Assembly (NCBI GenBank): GCA_012520255.1
Contig: JAAYOQ010000017.1
Coordinates: forward strand, 109,914 to 173,913
Direction: 5' to 3'
From: Erysipelotrichia bacterium
GTDB taxonomy: Bacteria; Bacillota_I; Bacilli_A; Erysipelotrichales; Erysipelotrichaceae
DNA length: 64,000 nucleotides
The notes beneath the pieces were generated by a model. It saw only the letters and a program-made list of their open reading frames with translations, was not told the origin of the DNA and made no database searches. A program made the translations under genes and the position numbers. Numbering within the stretch: the first letter of the stretch is position 1; each line of letters opens with the position of its first letter. Shown one piece after another: positions 7,944-15,888 of the stretch.

Positions 7944-9050
7944 ATGAAAAATATGTTTAAATACTTTTCAGTAATAGTAATATTGGTTCTTGTTTTAAGT
8001 GGATGTAATTTTATAAAAAACGTTGAAGAAAATCCAATTGATCCCAATTATGAATCTGGTTTGTCACAACAGGAACTATTTTCATATTTAAACAAGCCAA
8101 TAGGGTACAGAGAAGACAAGGTTGATAATTATATCTATTTTACTTTTTATTTAGATCATAAAGTTGAATATTCATTTTCTAATGAGGAAATAATTTATAA
8201 AGGAAATGTTATCGATTTTACCTATCTGGGCAAAAACCATTTTGAAATCAGTTGCCAATTTGATCCTGAAGATGATCAAAACTTTGCCAGCTTTGTTAAG
8301 ACATTTGATATTTGCTTTGAAGAAAAGAATCCGGATAGAATTGAGATTTCATTTGATGGTAATACTTACAGTCTTATAGATGATATCGGTTTTGATTATG
8401 GTGGCTTGATGTTATCGTTGCAGTTGTATAGAGCTTATTTTGTTGAATTCACCGATGCAGTTTTATATGTCAGCTTTTATGATGGTAATCAATTTTATTA
8501 TGATAATGGTTCAAAAGTTCTTACTGGAACTGTAGATAATATAATATATCTAGGTAAGGATGTTTATGATGTAAGCATTAAAATATCAGATGGAGAAAAT
8601 CAATATCATAATCCGTTTTTATTGACATATTCATCATCATATCCGGAAAAAATATTCATAGAATTAGAAGAATTCGGATTGGTAGAAATGCAAGCTGATA
8701 AGGGTCGGGATACTGTTGATATTTTAACGATTTTAAATAATGATGGGCCTTTTAAAGAAGTAAATGGTAAAAACATTAGAATTTTTGACGTTGATAATTT
8801 TTATTACATTAAAACAAATATCAACGAAGATTATTTATTAAAAGGGATTATAACATTATTTGATTATTGTGGTAGAGGTATATACAGTATGACTGTTCAA
8901 TTTTCTATTGATGATGATTTAGAAAATATAGAAAACAAATACGATATAGAAGTCACATTTGAATATGATGAACAAGAAAAAATTCTAAAAATTAAGGAAT
9001 ATGATATCTTAAGAATGATAAAAGAAAACTACATCTTTAAACCAAAATAG
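7944..9050 (+). CDS. Lipoprotein of unknown function
   Basis: A 368-residue exported lipoprotein. The ATG at 7944 is preceded by AAAGAGGTG; a GTG three codons earlier overlaps that ribosome site and is unlikely. The signal sequence runs to a VLSGC lipobox at about residue 21. The mature part is acidic, rich in Asp, Tyr and Phe, and appears to hold three similar units of about 100 residues, each with a YFTF/YVSFY strand, an IIYKG/VLTGT/LLKGI turn and a YLGK-like segment. This suggests a repeated beta domain. I cannot name the family. It stands alone between two terminators. Confidence 0.7.
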   Translation: MKNMFKYFSVIVILVLVLSGCNFIKNVEENPIDPNYESGLSQQELFSYLNKPIGYREDKVDNYIYFTFYLDHKVEYSFSNEEIIYKGNVIDFTYLGKNHFEISCQFDPEDDQNFASFVKTFDICFEEKNPDRIEISFDGNTYSLIDDIGFDYGGLMLSLQLYRAYFVEFTDAVLYVSFYDGNQFYYDNGSKVLTGTVDNIIYLGKDVYDVSIKISDGENQYHNPFLLTYSSSYPEKIFIELEEFGLVEMQADKGRDTVDILTILNNDGPFKEVNGKNIRIFDVDNFYYIKTNINEDYLLKGIITLFDYCGRGIYSMTVQFSIDDDLENIENKYDIEVTFEYDEQEKILKIKEYDILRMIKENYIFKPK

Positions 9051-9071
9051 AAGTACCAGCTTCTATTTTTA
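9044..9071. terminator. Bidirectional terminator
   Basis: AAATAGAAG (9045-9053) pairs with CTTCTATTT (9060-9068). T-tract bases lie on both sides, so it can stop the lipoprotein gene and the convergent small gene at 9069. It overlaps the lipoprotein stop codon. Confidence 0.7.
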
Positions 9072-9407
9072 ATCTATTTTTTGTAATTGAGTTGATACGA
9101 TATCTTTATTATGGTCGCTATAAGTAAGCGTAATGATATTGTTTTGATAATATATAGAGTCAATTAATCCAGATTCTAAATTAGTTACAGGACAATTCAT
9201 TTGCCTGCTGGTTAAAGCTAATTTAGTTTTTTTATTTTTTAAAACATCAGAAGAAATATAGATAATAAAACCTGAACAGATAATCTGCTTTTCAAGGTTG
9301 AATAAAGAAAACTTATTATCGATGATTTCTAAAAAAAATATCTCTGATTTATATTGTCCATTTAATTCATACATAATACAATTCCCATTATAAAATAACT
9401 TTAGCAT
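9069..9407 (-). CDS. Hypothetical protein, 112 residues
   Basis: A small protein with no recognised family, signal peptide or membrane segment. It is predicted to be mostly beta strand, alternating hydrophobic and polar residues (IICSGFIIYIS, IITLTYSDH). Two start codons are possible. The ATG at 9407 has AAAGGG about 11 bp upstream. The ATG at 9374 gives MYELNGQYKS and lies 9 bp after a TATAAT on the minus strand. It is divergent from the Y-family polymerase and converges on the lipoprotein. The frame has no internal stop over 339 bp, which in AT-rich DNA supports a real gene. Confidence 0.55.
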   Translation of the reverse strand: MLKLFYNGNCIMYELNGQYKSEIFFLEIIDNKFSLFNLEKQIICSGFIIYISSDVLKNKKTKLALTSRQMNCPVTNLESGLIDSIYYQNNIITLTYSDHNKDIVSTQLQKID

Positions 9408-9454
9408 AATTCTTTTTCCCTTTGAAGTCTCTTTAGTTGAACGTAATTCAATTA

Positions 9455-9463
9455 TGTTATAAT
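9455..9463 (+). promoter_or_regulatory. Extended -10 promoter for the umuC-like gene
   Basis: TGT-TATAAT (-10 at 9458-9463) lies 22 bp before the ATG at 9486. A partly palindromic TTGAACGTAATTCAA lies at 9437-9451, and its first half could act as a poorly spaced -35. Confidence 0.5.
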
Positions 9464-9485
9464 TGAAAAGTAAAAGGTGGATTAT

Positions 9486-10763
9486 ATGGAAGATAAAGCA
9501 TACCTGTGTATTGATTTGAAATCTTTCTATGCATCAGTAGAGTGTGTTGAAAGAGGATTAGATCCAATGACAGCCAACTTAGTGGTTGCTGATAGTGAAA
9601 GAACGGATAAGACAATCTGCTTGGCAGTCAGTGTAAATATGAAAAAGTCAGGTGTTAAAAATAGATGCCGTCTTTTTGAAATACCCAAAAATATTGATTA
9701 TGTTATTGCGCCACCTCGAATGCAAAAATATATCGATTATTCATGTGCAGTGTATGATTTATATCTAGACTATTTTTCTAAAGATGATGTGTATGTATAT
9801 TCGATTGATGAATGTTTTATTGATATTACCCCATATTTAAATATTTATAAAAAAACCCCAAGAGAAATGGCAGAATTTCTATTAAAAGAAATAAGTAGAA
9901 AAATCGGAATCAGAGCAAGTTGTGGTATAGGCACAAATCTGTATCTGACAAAAATTGCTTTAGATATTACAGCCAAAAAAGCTGATGATTTTATTGGTGA
10001 ATTAAATCAGGAAACTTTTAAAGAGACTTTATGGAACCATCAGCCATTGACTGATTTCTGGCGTATTGGACCAGGTACACAACGAACCTTAAATAATATT
10101 GGTATTTATACAATGGGCCAGATTGCCTGGGCGAGTGAAGAAAAACTTTATGAAGTTTTTGGTATTGATGCGGAACTTCTGATTGACCATGCCTGGGGTA
10201 TTGAACCGGTAACCATTGCTGATATAAAAGAATATCAACCTAAAAGTAATTCTATATCTCAAGGGCAGGTATTAGCTAAAGACTACAGTTATAAACAGGC
10301 TGAGATTATAGTTAAAGAAATGATGGATTTACTTTCATTACAGCTTGTTGATAAGCAATTATATACTTCCAATATCTCTTTAATGATTGGTTATAGTAAC
10401 AGATATAATTTAAAAGGCTCAACAGGAAGTCTGACTTTAGATTTTGATACCAACAGTGACACTGTTCTGATAGAAAATGTAGTTAAATTATATAGTCGAT
10501 TAGTAAATAAATCAGCAATGGTTCGAAGAGTAACTGTTTCCTGCAATAAACTAACAGCTGATCCGGTTAGCTTTGTGCAGAGTAACCTTTTTGAAGAGAT
10601 AAGTCAAAAGGATATCGAAAAAGATAATGCAGCCCAAAAAGCAATTATAGAAATAAAGAAAAGATTTGGTAAAGATGCCATACTTAAAGGTATGAACTTT
10701 GAAGAAGGTGCAACTACCAGAGAAAGAAATCATCAGATAGGAGGGCATAAAAGTGGCAAGTAA
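9486..10763 (+). CDS. Y-family DNA polymerase (UmuC/DinB type)
   Basis: A 425-residue translesion DNA polymerase. It starts YLCIDLKSFYASVECVERG, which carries the first catalytic Asp and the steric-gate region. YSIDECFIDIT (about residue 101) supplies the second catalytic Asp-Glu pair. Helix-hairpin-helix and little-finger regions follow (FWRIGPGTQRTLNNIGIYT near 193). The ATG at 9486 follows AAAGGTGG; a GTG three codons earlier overlaps that site. The following YolD-like gene overlaps its end by 11 bp. The pairing with YolD matches Bacillus UvrX/YqjW-type operons that respond to DNA damage. No clear LexA box was found. Confidence 0.92.
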   Translation: MEDKAYLCIDLKSFYASVECVERGLDPMTANLVVADSERTDKTICLAVSVNMKKSGVKNRCRLFEIPKNIDYVIAPPRMQKYIDYSCAVYDLYLDYFSKDDVYVYSIDECFIDITPYLNIYKKTPREMAEFLLKEISRKIGIRASCGIGTNLYLTKIALDITAKKADDFIGELNQETFKETLWNHQPLTDFWRIGPGTQRTLNNIGIYTMGQIAWASEEKLYEVFGIDAELLIDHAWGIEPVTIADIKEYQPKSNSISQGQVLAKDYSYKQAEIIVKEMMDLLSLQLVDKQLYTSNISLMIGYSNRYNLKGSTGSLTLDFDTNSDTVLIENVVKLYSRLVNKSAMVRRVTVSCNKLTADPVSFVQSNLFEEISQKDIEKDNAAQKAIIEIKKRFGKDAILKGMNFEEGATTRERNHQIGGHKSGK

Positions 10764-11091
10764 ACCTAAAAATAAAATGAGTATTTCTAATAGAGCTAAA
10801 CAATTTATGCCTTTTAGTGCTTTATCCGGTTTTCAAGAAGCTTTAAAACAGGTTGAGATTAAAAAAGAAAGGGTTGAGAAAATAGAATTATCGCATTCAC
10901 AGAAGGAAAGATTAAATCAGATTATCAAAGAATTAAAGCCGGATGATGAAATAAAAGTTGAATATTATGATGGTAATAGATACCAATTTGTTACAGGGTT
11001 ATTTAAAAAGACCGATGAAATATATTCCAATTTGTATATCGGAAAAGAAGTAGTTGATATTGAAGCTATAAAGGATATTGAAATTTATTAG
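10753..11091 (+). CDS. YolD-like protein
   Basis: A 112-residue protein of the YolD-like family. Features are the basic N-terminus, the RAKQFMPFSALSGFQEAL stretch at residues about 14-31 and the C-terminal strand GKEVVDIEAIKDIE. YolD proteins are usually encoded with Y-family polymerases (yolD-uvrX, yqjX-yqjW in Bacillus) and are thought to act with them like a UmuD-type accessory; the mechanism is not established. The start is GTG at 10753, selected by an excellent AGGAGGG at 10739-10745. Here the gene is downstream of the polymerase, the reverse of the Bacillus order. Confidence 0.87.
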   Translation: MASKPKNKMSISNRAKQFMPFSALSGFQEALKQVEIKKERVEKIELSHSQKERLNQIIKELKPDDEIKVEYYDGNRYQFVTGLFKKTDEIYSNLYIGKEVVDIEAIKDIEIY

Positions 11092-11110
11092 TAAAATAAT
11101 CTAATAAAAT

Positions 11111-11173
11111 ATTCTTTACATTATTGATATGAATTATACGTTTGTTATAATTATAAATGTAAAGAATTTTTTT
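11111..11173 (+). terminator. Long imperfect hairpin with T-tract
   Basis: An 11-bp perfect outer stem, ATTCTTTACAT (11111-11121) with ATGTAAAGAAT (11157-11167), encloses further imperfect pairing (AATTATAC with GTTATAATT) and is followed by a run of seven T. It may end the umuC-yolD transcript, though it is long for a terminator. Confidence 0.5.
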
Positions 11174-11552
11174 CTAGTAGAACACATCGTTAAAATGAAG
11201 TTTTTGAAGTGAACACATTTGATGATGGATGCTTTAGCAGTGTCATCGGTATAATTAATTGAACTTCTTCCAATGATAATAAAAAGTATCACTTTTTGAG
11301 TATTAGTGAAGGTATCAAATATAAAAATTTTATGGACACATATTTGCTTGGCTTCTGATTAGAAATCCGAAACTGTTAGAAAAAATAATTAAAGAATTGA
11401 TAAAATTGATTAATAAAACAAAATTTGAATAATGTGATAAAAATTATTGAAAAAATGGTAGTTGGATATTTTAAAAATCAGATGAAATATACTATAATAT
11501 TCCTGTTGGACAATTATCGATATTGAATCTTTCAAGGCTGTGAGGTATAAAG
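11174..11552. other. Gene-free gap with a possible decayed frame and small hairpins
   Basis: About 380 bp have no intact gene on either strand. One plus-strand frame reads protein-like pieces (NEVFEVNTFDDGCFSSV, then KKYHFLSISEGIKYKNFMD) broken by TAA, TGA and TGA stops, which may be a pseudogene remnant. The same stretch can fold as GATGA (11221-11225) with TCATC (11242-11246) around an inner TGC-TTTA-GCA hairpin, and TCACT with AGTGA at about 11288-11308, so an RNA is also possible. A TATAAT at 11493-11498 is the likely promoter of the gene at 11553. Confidence 0.4.
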
Positions 11553-12107
11553 GTGAACATTATAAGTAGAACAACAGAGTTGGATAAACATCTGATAAAA
11601 CCATATTTAAAAAAAGATAGTATTACCGTTGACATGACTGCGGGTAATGGTAATGATACTTTGTTTCTGGCTTTAAATAGTAAAAAGGTATATGCATTTG
11701 ACATTCAACAGGTTGCTATTGAAAAAACAGAAGAATTATTAAAAGAAAACTGTTTGGATAATTATGAATTGATTTGTGATTGTCATAGTAAAATAGATAA
11801 TTACATTAATGAATCAATAGATGTTTTTATTTTTAATTTTGGTTATCTTCCAAAAGCTGATAAAATAATCACTACAATTGCCGAAACCAGTTTAAAAGCT
11901 CTGGAGAAAACTTTAGAACTTCTTAAAATCAATGGCTTAATATGTATGACTTTGTATCACGGACATAAAAATGGAGAAATTGAGAGAAGAGAAATATTAA
12001 GTTATGTTGAAAAACTTGATTTCAGTAAGTACTATGTTCTGTATATCATGCCTATTAATCAGAAAAACTGTCCACCAGAAATGGTTTTGATTACTAAAAG
12101 GAAATAA
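11553..12107 (+). CDS. mnmM: tRNA methyltransferase MnmM (YtqB family)
   Basis: A 184-residue SAM-dependent methyltransferase. The SAM-binding loop is VDMTAGNGNDTLFLA (about residues 27-41), followed by VYAFDIQ. The family-specific FNFGYLPKADK segment (about 92) and YHGHKNGE (about 131) match the rRNA_methylase/YtqB family. YtqB was recently shown to be MnmM, which methylates 5-aminomethyl-2-thiouridine at the tRNA wobble position. The start is GTG with GAGG 7 bp upstream. Two lipoprotein and envelope genes follow within a few bases and may be co-transcribed. Confidence 0.82.
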   Translation: MNIISRTTELDKHLIKPYLKKDSITVDMTAGNGNDTLFLALNSKKVYAFDIQQVAIEKTEELLKENCLDNYELICDCHSKIDNYINESIDVFIFNFGYLPKADKIITTIAETSLKALEKTLELLKINGLICMTLYHGHKNGEIERREILSYVEKLDFSKYYVLYIMPINQKNCPPEMVLITKRK

Positions 12108-12110
12108 GAT

Positions 12111-12818
12111 ATGAAAAAGACTTTATTGGTATTATTTATTTTTATATTGATTGGATGTTCAGCCTTTCACGAGCATCAATATTCGAAAGCCAATTATCAG
12201 CAGCCGGCTATTTGTAAAATATGTCAAAAAGAGGCAGGTTTTCCTTTGCAACCGGACTTTATTAAATACAATATAATTTTAAATATGGAAATTGGAAAGA
12301 GTTATCAACTGGAAACTGTATGTAAAGATGACAAAACGATTTATACTAATGCTACAGTACAGGTGATGGAATATATTAAAAACTATCAAAATGACAATTA
12401 TATAAATAATGATGATTATCAATGGAAAAGAGTAGTTTTAAAACTTAGTTTTGATGATGATAATATAGTAGAAAATGGAGTTTCCGTTAATTATCTGACG
12501 ACTAATTATTATAATATTGGTCAATATGTTTCAACCTATAATTATAATTACGATGAATCATATTATGAATTTACAGTTAATTACTATGGGATAGATTATC
12601 TTGATTGTAAATTAATTATTTCCACAGTCAATGTTGATTGGCAAAGTGTTGATAACCGATATATAAAGGAATATATATTTACTTTTGATTTTAATGTTCC
12701 CAAAGACTTCGATGGTATAGTAGTAGGTGTCAGAAATGCAGCAATAGATTCTGGTAGTTACACTTATTTTTACGAATATTATGATAGTGAGCAATTTTTA
12801 TTGTTTAGATTGGATTAG
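12111..12818 (+). CDS. Lipoprotein with His/Cys-rich N-terminal motif
   Basis: A 235-residue lipoprotein with an LIGC lipobox at about residue 16. Directly after it comes HEHQYSKANYQQPAICKICQ. This resembles the short HxH...ATC.KPA.CK.CGK repeat found once or several times in Firmicute surface lipoproteins; it has two histidines and a CxxC pair that could bind metal. The rest is Tyr/Asn/Asp-rich beta-like sequence with no named domain. It lies 3 bp after mnmM and 3 bp before the LTA-synthase-like gene, so an envelope role is inferred from context only. Confidence 0.7.
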   Translation: MKKTLLVLFIFILIGCSAFHEHQYSKANYQQPAICKICQKEAGFPLQPDFIKYNIILNMEIGKSYQLETVCKDDKTIYTNATVQVMEYIKNYQNDNYINNDDYQWKRVVLKLSFDDDNIVENGVSVNYLTTNYYNIGQYVSTYNYNYDESYYEFTVNYYGIDYLDCKLIISTVNVDWQSVDNRYIKEYIFTFDFNVPKDFDGIVVGVRNAAIDSGSYTYFYEYYDSEQFLLFRLD

Positions 12819-12821
12819 TAT

Positions 12822-14876
12822 ATGGAAATTACGTATTTGGTAGAAGAAGATATTATAAAAGAAAAGCCAAAAAAAGAAAATAAATTGGTCGGTATTTTAA
12901 TGATGCCGCTGGTTATTTTCTATTTAGAATCAGCTACCAGATTTTTCTGTTTTGGTTTTTCAGTTAATAAGTCATTTGTTTTTATATTGCTTTTTTCATT
13001 GTCGTTTGGACTGTTGTTAAGCAGTGTAATTATGTTATTTAAAAAAAGAAACTTTGTGATTGGTTTGCTTTTATTACTTTTGATTTTATTTTATGGTTTT
13101 AATATTGTCTATCACTCCATATTTCATTCTTTTTTCAGCTGGTCTACTTTATTTATGGCTACTGATATTACCGATTTCTACCGAGAAGCAATAGCTGGAG
13201 TTATTGATGCTTTACCAAAAATAATAACTATATTAATACCGTTGGTCTTATTTTTGCTGTTTAAAAAGAAAGTTAGATTATTTGAAAGTTTCAGTAAGAA
13301 ACATTTGCTGGTCTTTGTTGCTGCATTTTTATCAGCCACATTAACACTATCATTAATTACTTTGATCGATAATAATAAAAAACAGCTGTTAGCTTTGCAA
13401 TTGGACTATTCAGAAGTAGTCAAAAGTTTTGGTTTAGCAATAGCCAATATTGAAGAAGGTCGTGAATTAATTTTTGGCGCTCCGAAAATAGAAGTGAAAA
13501 ATCCTTATGATGTAATAATAACCCTAAGTAATCAGAGCGATGTAACTTTGGATATAGATCGATTGATTTTTTACAATACTTTAAATATTGATTTTGATAA
13601 ACTGATTAAAAATGCCCCAAATGACACAATTAAAAAGATGCATGAGTATTTTTCTTTGAACCCTGCCAGTGATAAAAATGATTTTACAGGTTATTTTGCT
13701 GGTAAAAATCTTATCTTTTTAACCTTGGAAGGATTCTCATCTGAAGTAATTATTCCGGAATTAATGCCAACATTATATAAAATGGCCACTGAAGGATTTG
13801 TTTTCACCAATTCTTATAGTGGACAGTGGGGTGGTTCGACTGCTTCGGGAGAATATGCAAATTTAACTGGCAATTTTTATACATCGGCATCGTGTCTAAG
13901 AAAATCAGCCTCTACCAATACCTATAGTGCCATGGGTAATATGTTTAAAAGAAGTGGGTACAATACTTATGCTTTTCATAATTGGTATGGAACATATTAT
14001 GATCGTGATAGTTCACATCCAAATTTTGGTTATAAATATAAAGCTTATAAGATGGGTTTAAATTTAAAATATTATTGGCCTACAAGTGACTATGAAATGG
14101 CAACAATAACAATTGACGACTATCTCAATTCGAATAAGCCGTTCCATGTTTATTATTTAACGTTATCAGGTCATACCAACTACACCTGGGGTGGAAATAA
14201 CATGGCAGCCAGACACCGCAACGAGGTACAGAATATCGGTATAACTAACGAAAATGTAAAAGCGATAATTGCCTGCAATATGGAAGTGGAAAATATGCTT
14301 ACCTACCTGGTAGAAAAATTAGATGCCGCAGGTAAACTGGAAGACACTGTATTTGCGATGAATTGCGATCATTATCCTTACGGATTACCTGATGCAGCAT
14401 TAGCAGAGTTATATGGTTTAGAAGCTAAAGATATTCGTGCAAATATCGAGTTATATAAAAATCAGTTTATTCTGTGGTGTGCAAGCATGGAAAAACCAAT
14501 AGTTGTCGATACTCCTGTTGCTGCATATGATATAGTTCCAACCTTGGCAAATCTTTTTGGCTTAGAGTATGAGTCAAAAGTAATTACCGGTACTGATGTT
14601 TTCTCCAGCAAAGAAAATATCGCTATTATCAATACCTTGACGGGAAGTGGAGGGAACTGGAACTGGAAAACCATTCAAGGGACCTATTATTCAGTTACCA
14701 GGAAATTTGTAAAGTCTGATAATTGTACATTAGAAGATGATGAAATTGAAGGATATGTTGCCTCAGTAAATAACCGAGTAAATGCCATGAGGAAATACTC
14801 TATGGATATACTGGATTATAATTATTATAGTTATTTATTTGATAGCAACGGTAAACCTAGATATTCAAAAGAATAA
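12822..14876 (+). CDS. LTA synthase-family sulfatase (membrane phosphoglycerol transferase-like)
   Basis: A 684-residue membrane protein. Residues 25-185 hold about five transmembrane segments, and residues from about 285 on form an extracellular sulfatase-fold domain. Catalytic features include NLIFLTLEGFSSE (first metal ligand), a Thr/Ser-rich GGSTASGEYANLTG that should carry the nucleophile Thr, HNWYGTYYDRD, and FAMNCDHYPYG near residue 512. LtaS-type enzymes polymerise glycerol phosphate onto a glycolipid anchor to make lipoteichoic acid. The UgtP-like gene at 6823 could supply that anchor. There is no ribosome site before the ATG, so translation is probably coupled to the preceding gene. 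Confidence 0.88.
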   Translation: MEITYLVEEDIIKEKPKKENKLVGILMMPLVIFYLESATRFFCFGFSVNKSFVFILLFSLSFGLLLSSVIMLFKKRNFVIGLLLLLLILFYGFNIVYHSIFHSFFSWSTLFMATDITDFYREAIAGVIDALPKIITILIPLVLFLLFKKKVRLFESFSKKHLLVFVAAFLSATLTLSLITLIDNNKKQLLALQLDYSEVVKSFGLAIANIEEGRELIFGAPKIEVKNPYDVIITLSNQSDVTLDIDRLIFYNTLNIDFDKLIKNAPNDTIKKMHEYFSLNPASDKNDFTGYFAGKNLIFLTLEGFSSEVIIPELMPTLYKMATEGFVFTNSYSGQWGGSTASGEYANLTGNFYTSASCLRKSASTNTYSAMGNMFKRSGYNTYAFHNWYGTYYDRDSSHPNFGYKYKAYKMGLNLKYYWPTSDYEMATITIDDYLNSNKPFHVYYLTLSGHTNYTWGGNNMAARHRNEVQNIGITNENVKAIIACNMEVENMLTYLVEKLDAAGKLEDTVFAMNCDHYPYGLPDAALAELYGLEAKDIRANIELYKNQFILWCASMEKPIVVDTPVAAYDIVPTLANLFGLEYESKVITGTDVFSSKENIAIINTLTGSGGNWNWKTIQGTYYSVTRKFVKSDNCTLEDDEIEGYVASVNNRVNAMRKYSMDILDYNYYSYLFDSNGKPRYSKE

Positions 14877-14880
14877 ATTC

Positions 14881-14930
14881 GAAATTATCAATTGATAATA
14901 ATTTTAAAATTATCTATTGATAATTTTTTT
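14881..14930 (+). terminator. Tandem AT-rich hairpins, terminator
   Basis: The second hairpin pairs AAAATTATC (14906-14914) with GATAATTTT (14919-14927) around a 4-nt loop and runs into a T-tract. The preceding AATTATCAATTGATAA is itself palindromic. The -35 of the next gene lies inside the second hairpin. Confidence 0.7.
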
Positions 14931-14944
14931 ATATATAGTATACT
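14917..14944 (+). promoter_or_regulatory. Promoter nested in the upstream terminator
   Basis: TTGATA (-35, 14917-14922) and TATACT (-10, 14939-14944) are 16 bp apart. Only 7 bp separate the -10 from the ATG at 14952, so transcription should begin at or beside the start codon. Confidence 0.6.
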
Positions 14945-14951
14945 GATATTG

Positions 14952-15878
14952 ATGAAGGAAAATAAAAATCATTACATATTAAAAAAAAGAAAAACTATTA
15001 AGACTTTCAGAGGGGTAGAAGTAGAATATAATGAAAGTTATTATATCAATACTGATACCAATGAAGAAGTTTATTTTAGAAGTGCGGAAAAGGAAAATAA
15101 TAGAGAATTAATTGAAGCTTATAAAAAGCAGGTAAATTTACTAACATCAAAAGAAATAAAAGAAATAAGAAAAAAATATAAATTGACTCAAAGAGATTAT
15201 TCGTTTGCTTTAGGATTGGGTGAAATTACAGTTCATCGATTTGAAAAAGGTTCTATTCAATCTGATGCAGATAATCAACTAATGATTTTATCTAACAATC
15301 CGAAGCACCTGATCAATATGTTGGATGATAACAGTGAACGATTCACTAAGGAGAGATATAACAAGATTCGAAAAAGGTTGCTTGAACAGATAGCCTTAAA
15401 AGAACATCAGATAGTAAAATTTGATATTGAAGAGTTAAGACAATACAAAATTGTCACCACTGATATTGAGGATATAGTTGTTTATATTGTTAATAATTAC
15501 AATGCTTCCACAATTGATCAAACGACAATCAATCAACATAAATTACATAAAGTATTATATTTTCTGCAAGGATTATCACTGTATATTTATAAAAGACCTG
15601 TATTTGTAGAAGATATATATACATCAGCTCAAGGTCCATATGTTAAAAAGCTGAAAGCGAAATATGGTGGCAATGAAGTGAATGTTGAAAAAGAAAAAGT
15701 TTATCTGAATATGGCAACTCATAAATTGGTTGATTTAATTTTAGAAGCATATGGTAAATATGATAGTAGTTATTTATGTAAATTGACACTTGAGGAATTT
15801 GAATTCAATGGTCGCGAAGAAAGAATTAGTAACGAACAGTTAAAAAATTATTTTACGAAAGTTTATGAACAGAAATAA
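14952..15878 (+). CDS. HTH plus SocA/Panacea (DUF4065) antitoxin-like protein
   Basis: About 308 residues from the ATG at 14952. Residues 50-115 form a helix-turn-helix of the MqsA/Xre type (LTSKEIKEIRKKYKLTQRD, then LGEITVHRFEKGSIQ). Residues about 170-300 are a DUF4065 (SocA-like, 'Panacea') domain with TINQHKLHKVLYFLQGL and VFVEDIYTSAQGPYVKKL. Such proteins neutralise diverse toxins in PanAT-type toxin-antitoxin pairs or act as phage-associated regulators. The N-terminal CxxC zinc site of MqsA-like relatives is absent. No toxin gene lies beside it: LTA synthase precedes it and a nucleotidase follows. There is no ribosome site, and the -10 lies 7 bp upstream, so the mRNA may be leaderless. 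Confidence 0.78.
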   Translation: MKENKNHYILKKRKTIKTFRGVEVEYNESYYINTDTNEEVYFRSAEKENNRELIEAYKKQVNLLTSKEIKEIRKKYKLTQRDYSFALGLGEITVHRFEKGSIQSDADNQLMILSNNPKHLINMLDDNSERFTKERYNKIRKRLLEQIALKEHQIVKFDIEELRQYKIVTTDIEDIVVYIVNNYNASTIDQTTINQHKLHKVLYFLQGLSLYIYKRPVFVEDIYTSAQGPYVKKLKAKYGGNEVNVEKEKVYLNMATHKLVDLILEAYGKYDSSYLCKLTLEEFEFNGREERISNEQLKNYFTKVYEQK

Positions 15879-15888
15879 GGAGAAAACT

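Noticed and set aside
9437..9451. A LexA box before the umuC-like gene
   Set aside because: TTGAACGTAATTCAA is partly palindromic, but the GAAC and GTTC half-sites of Firmicute LexA are not correctly placed.
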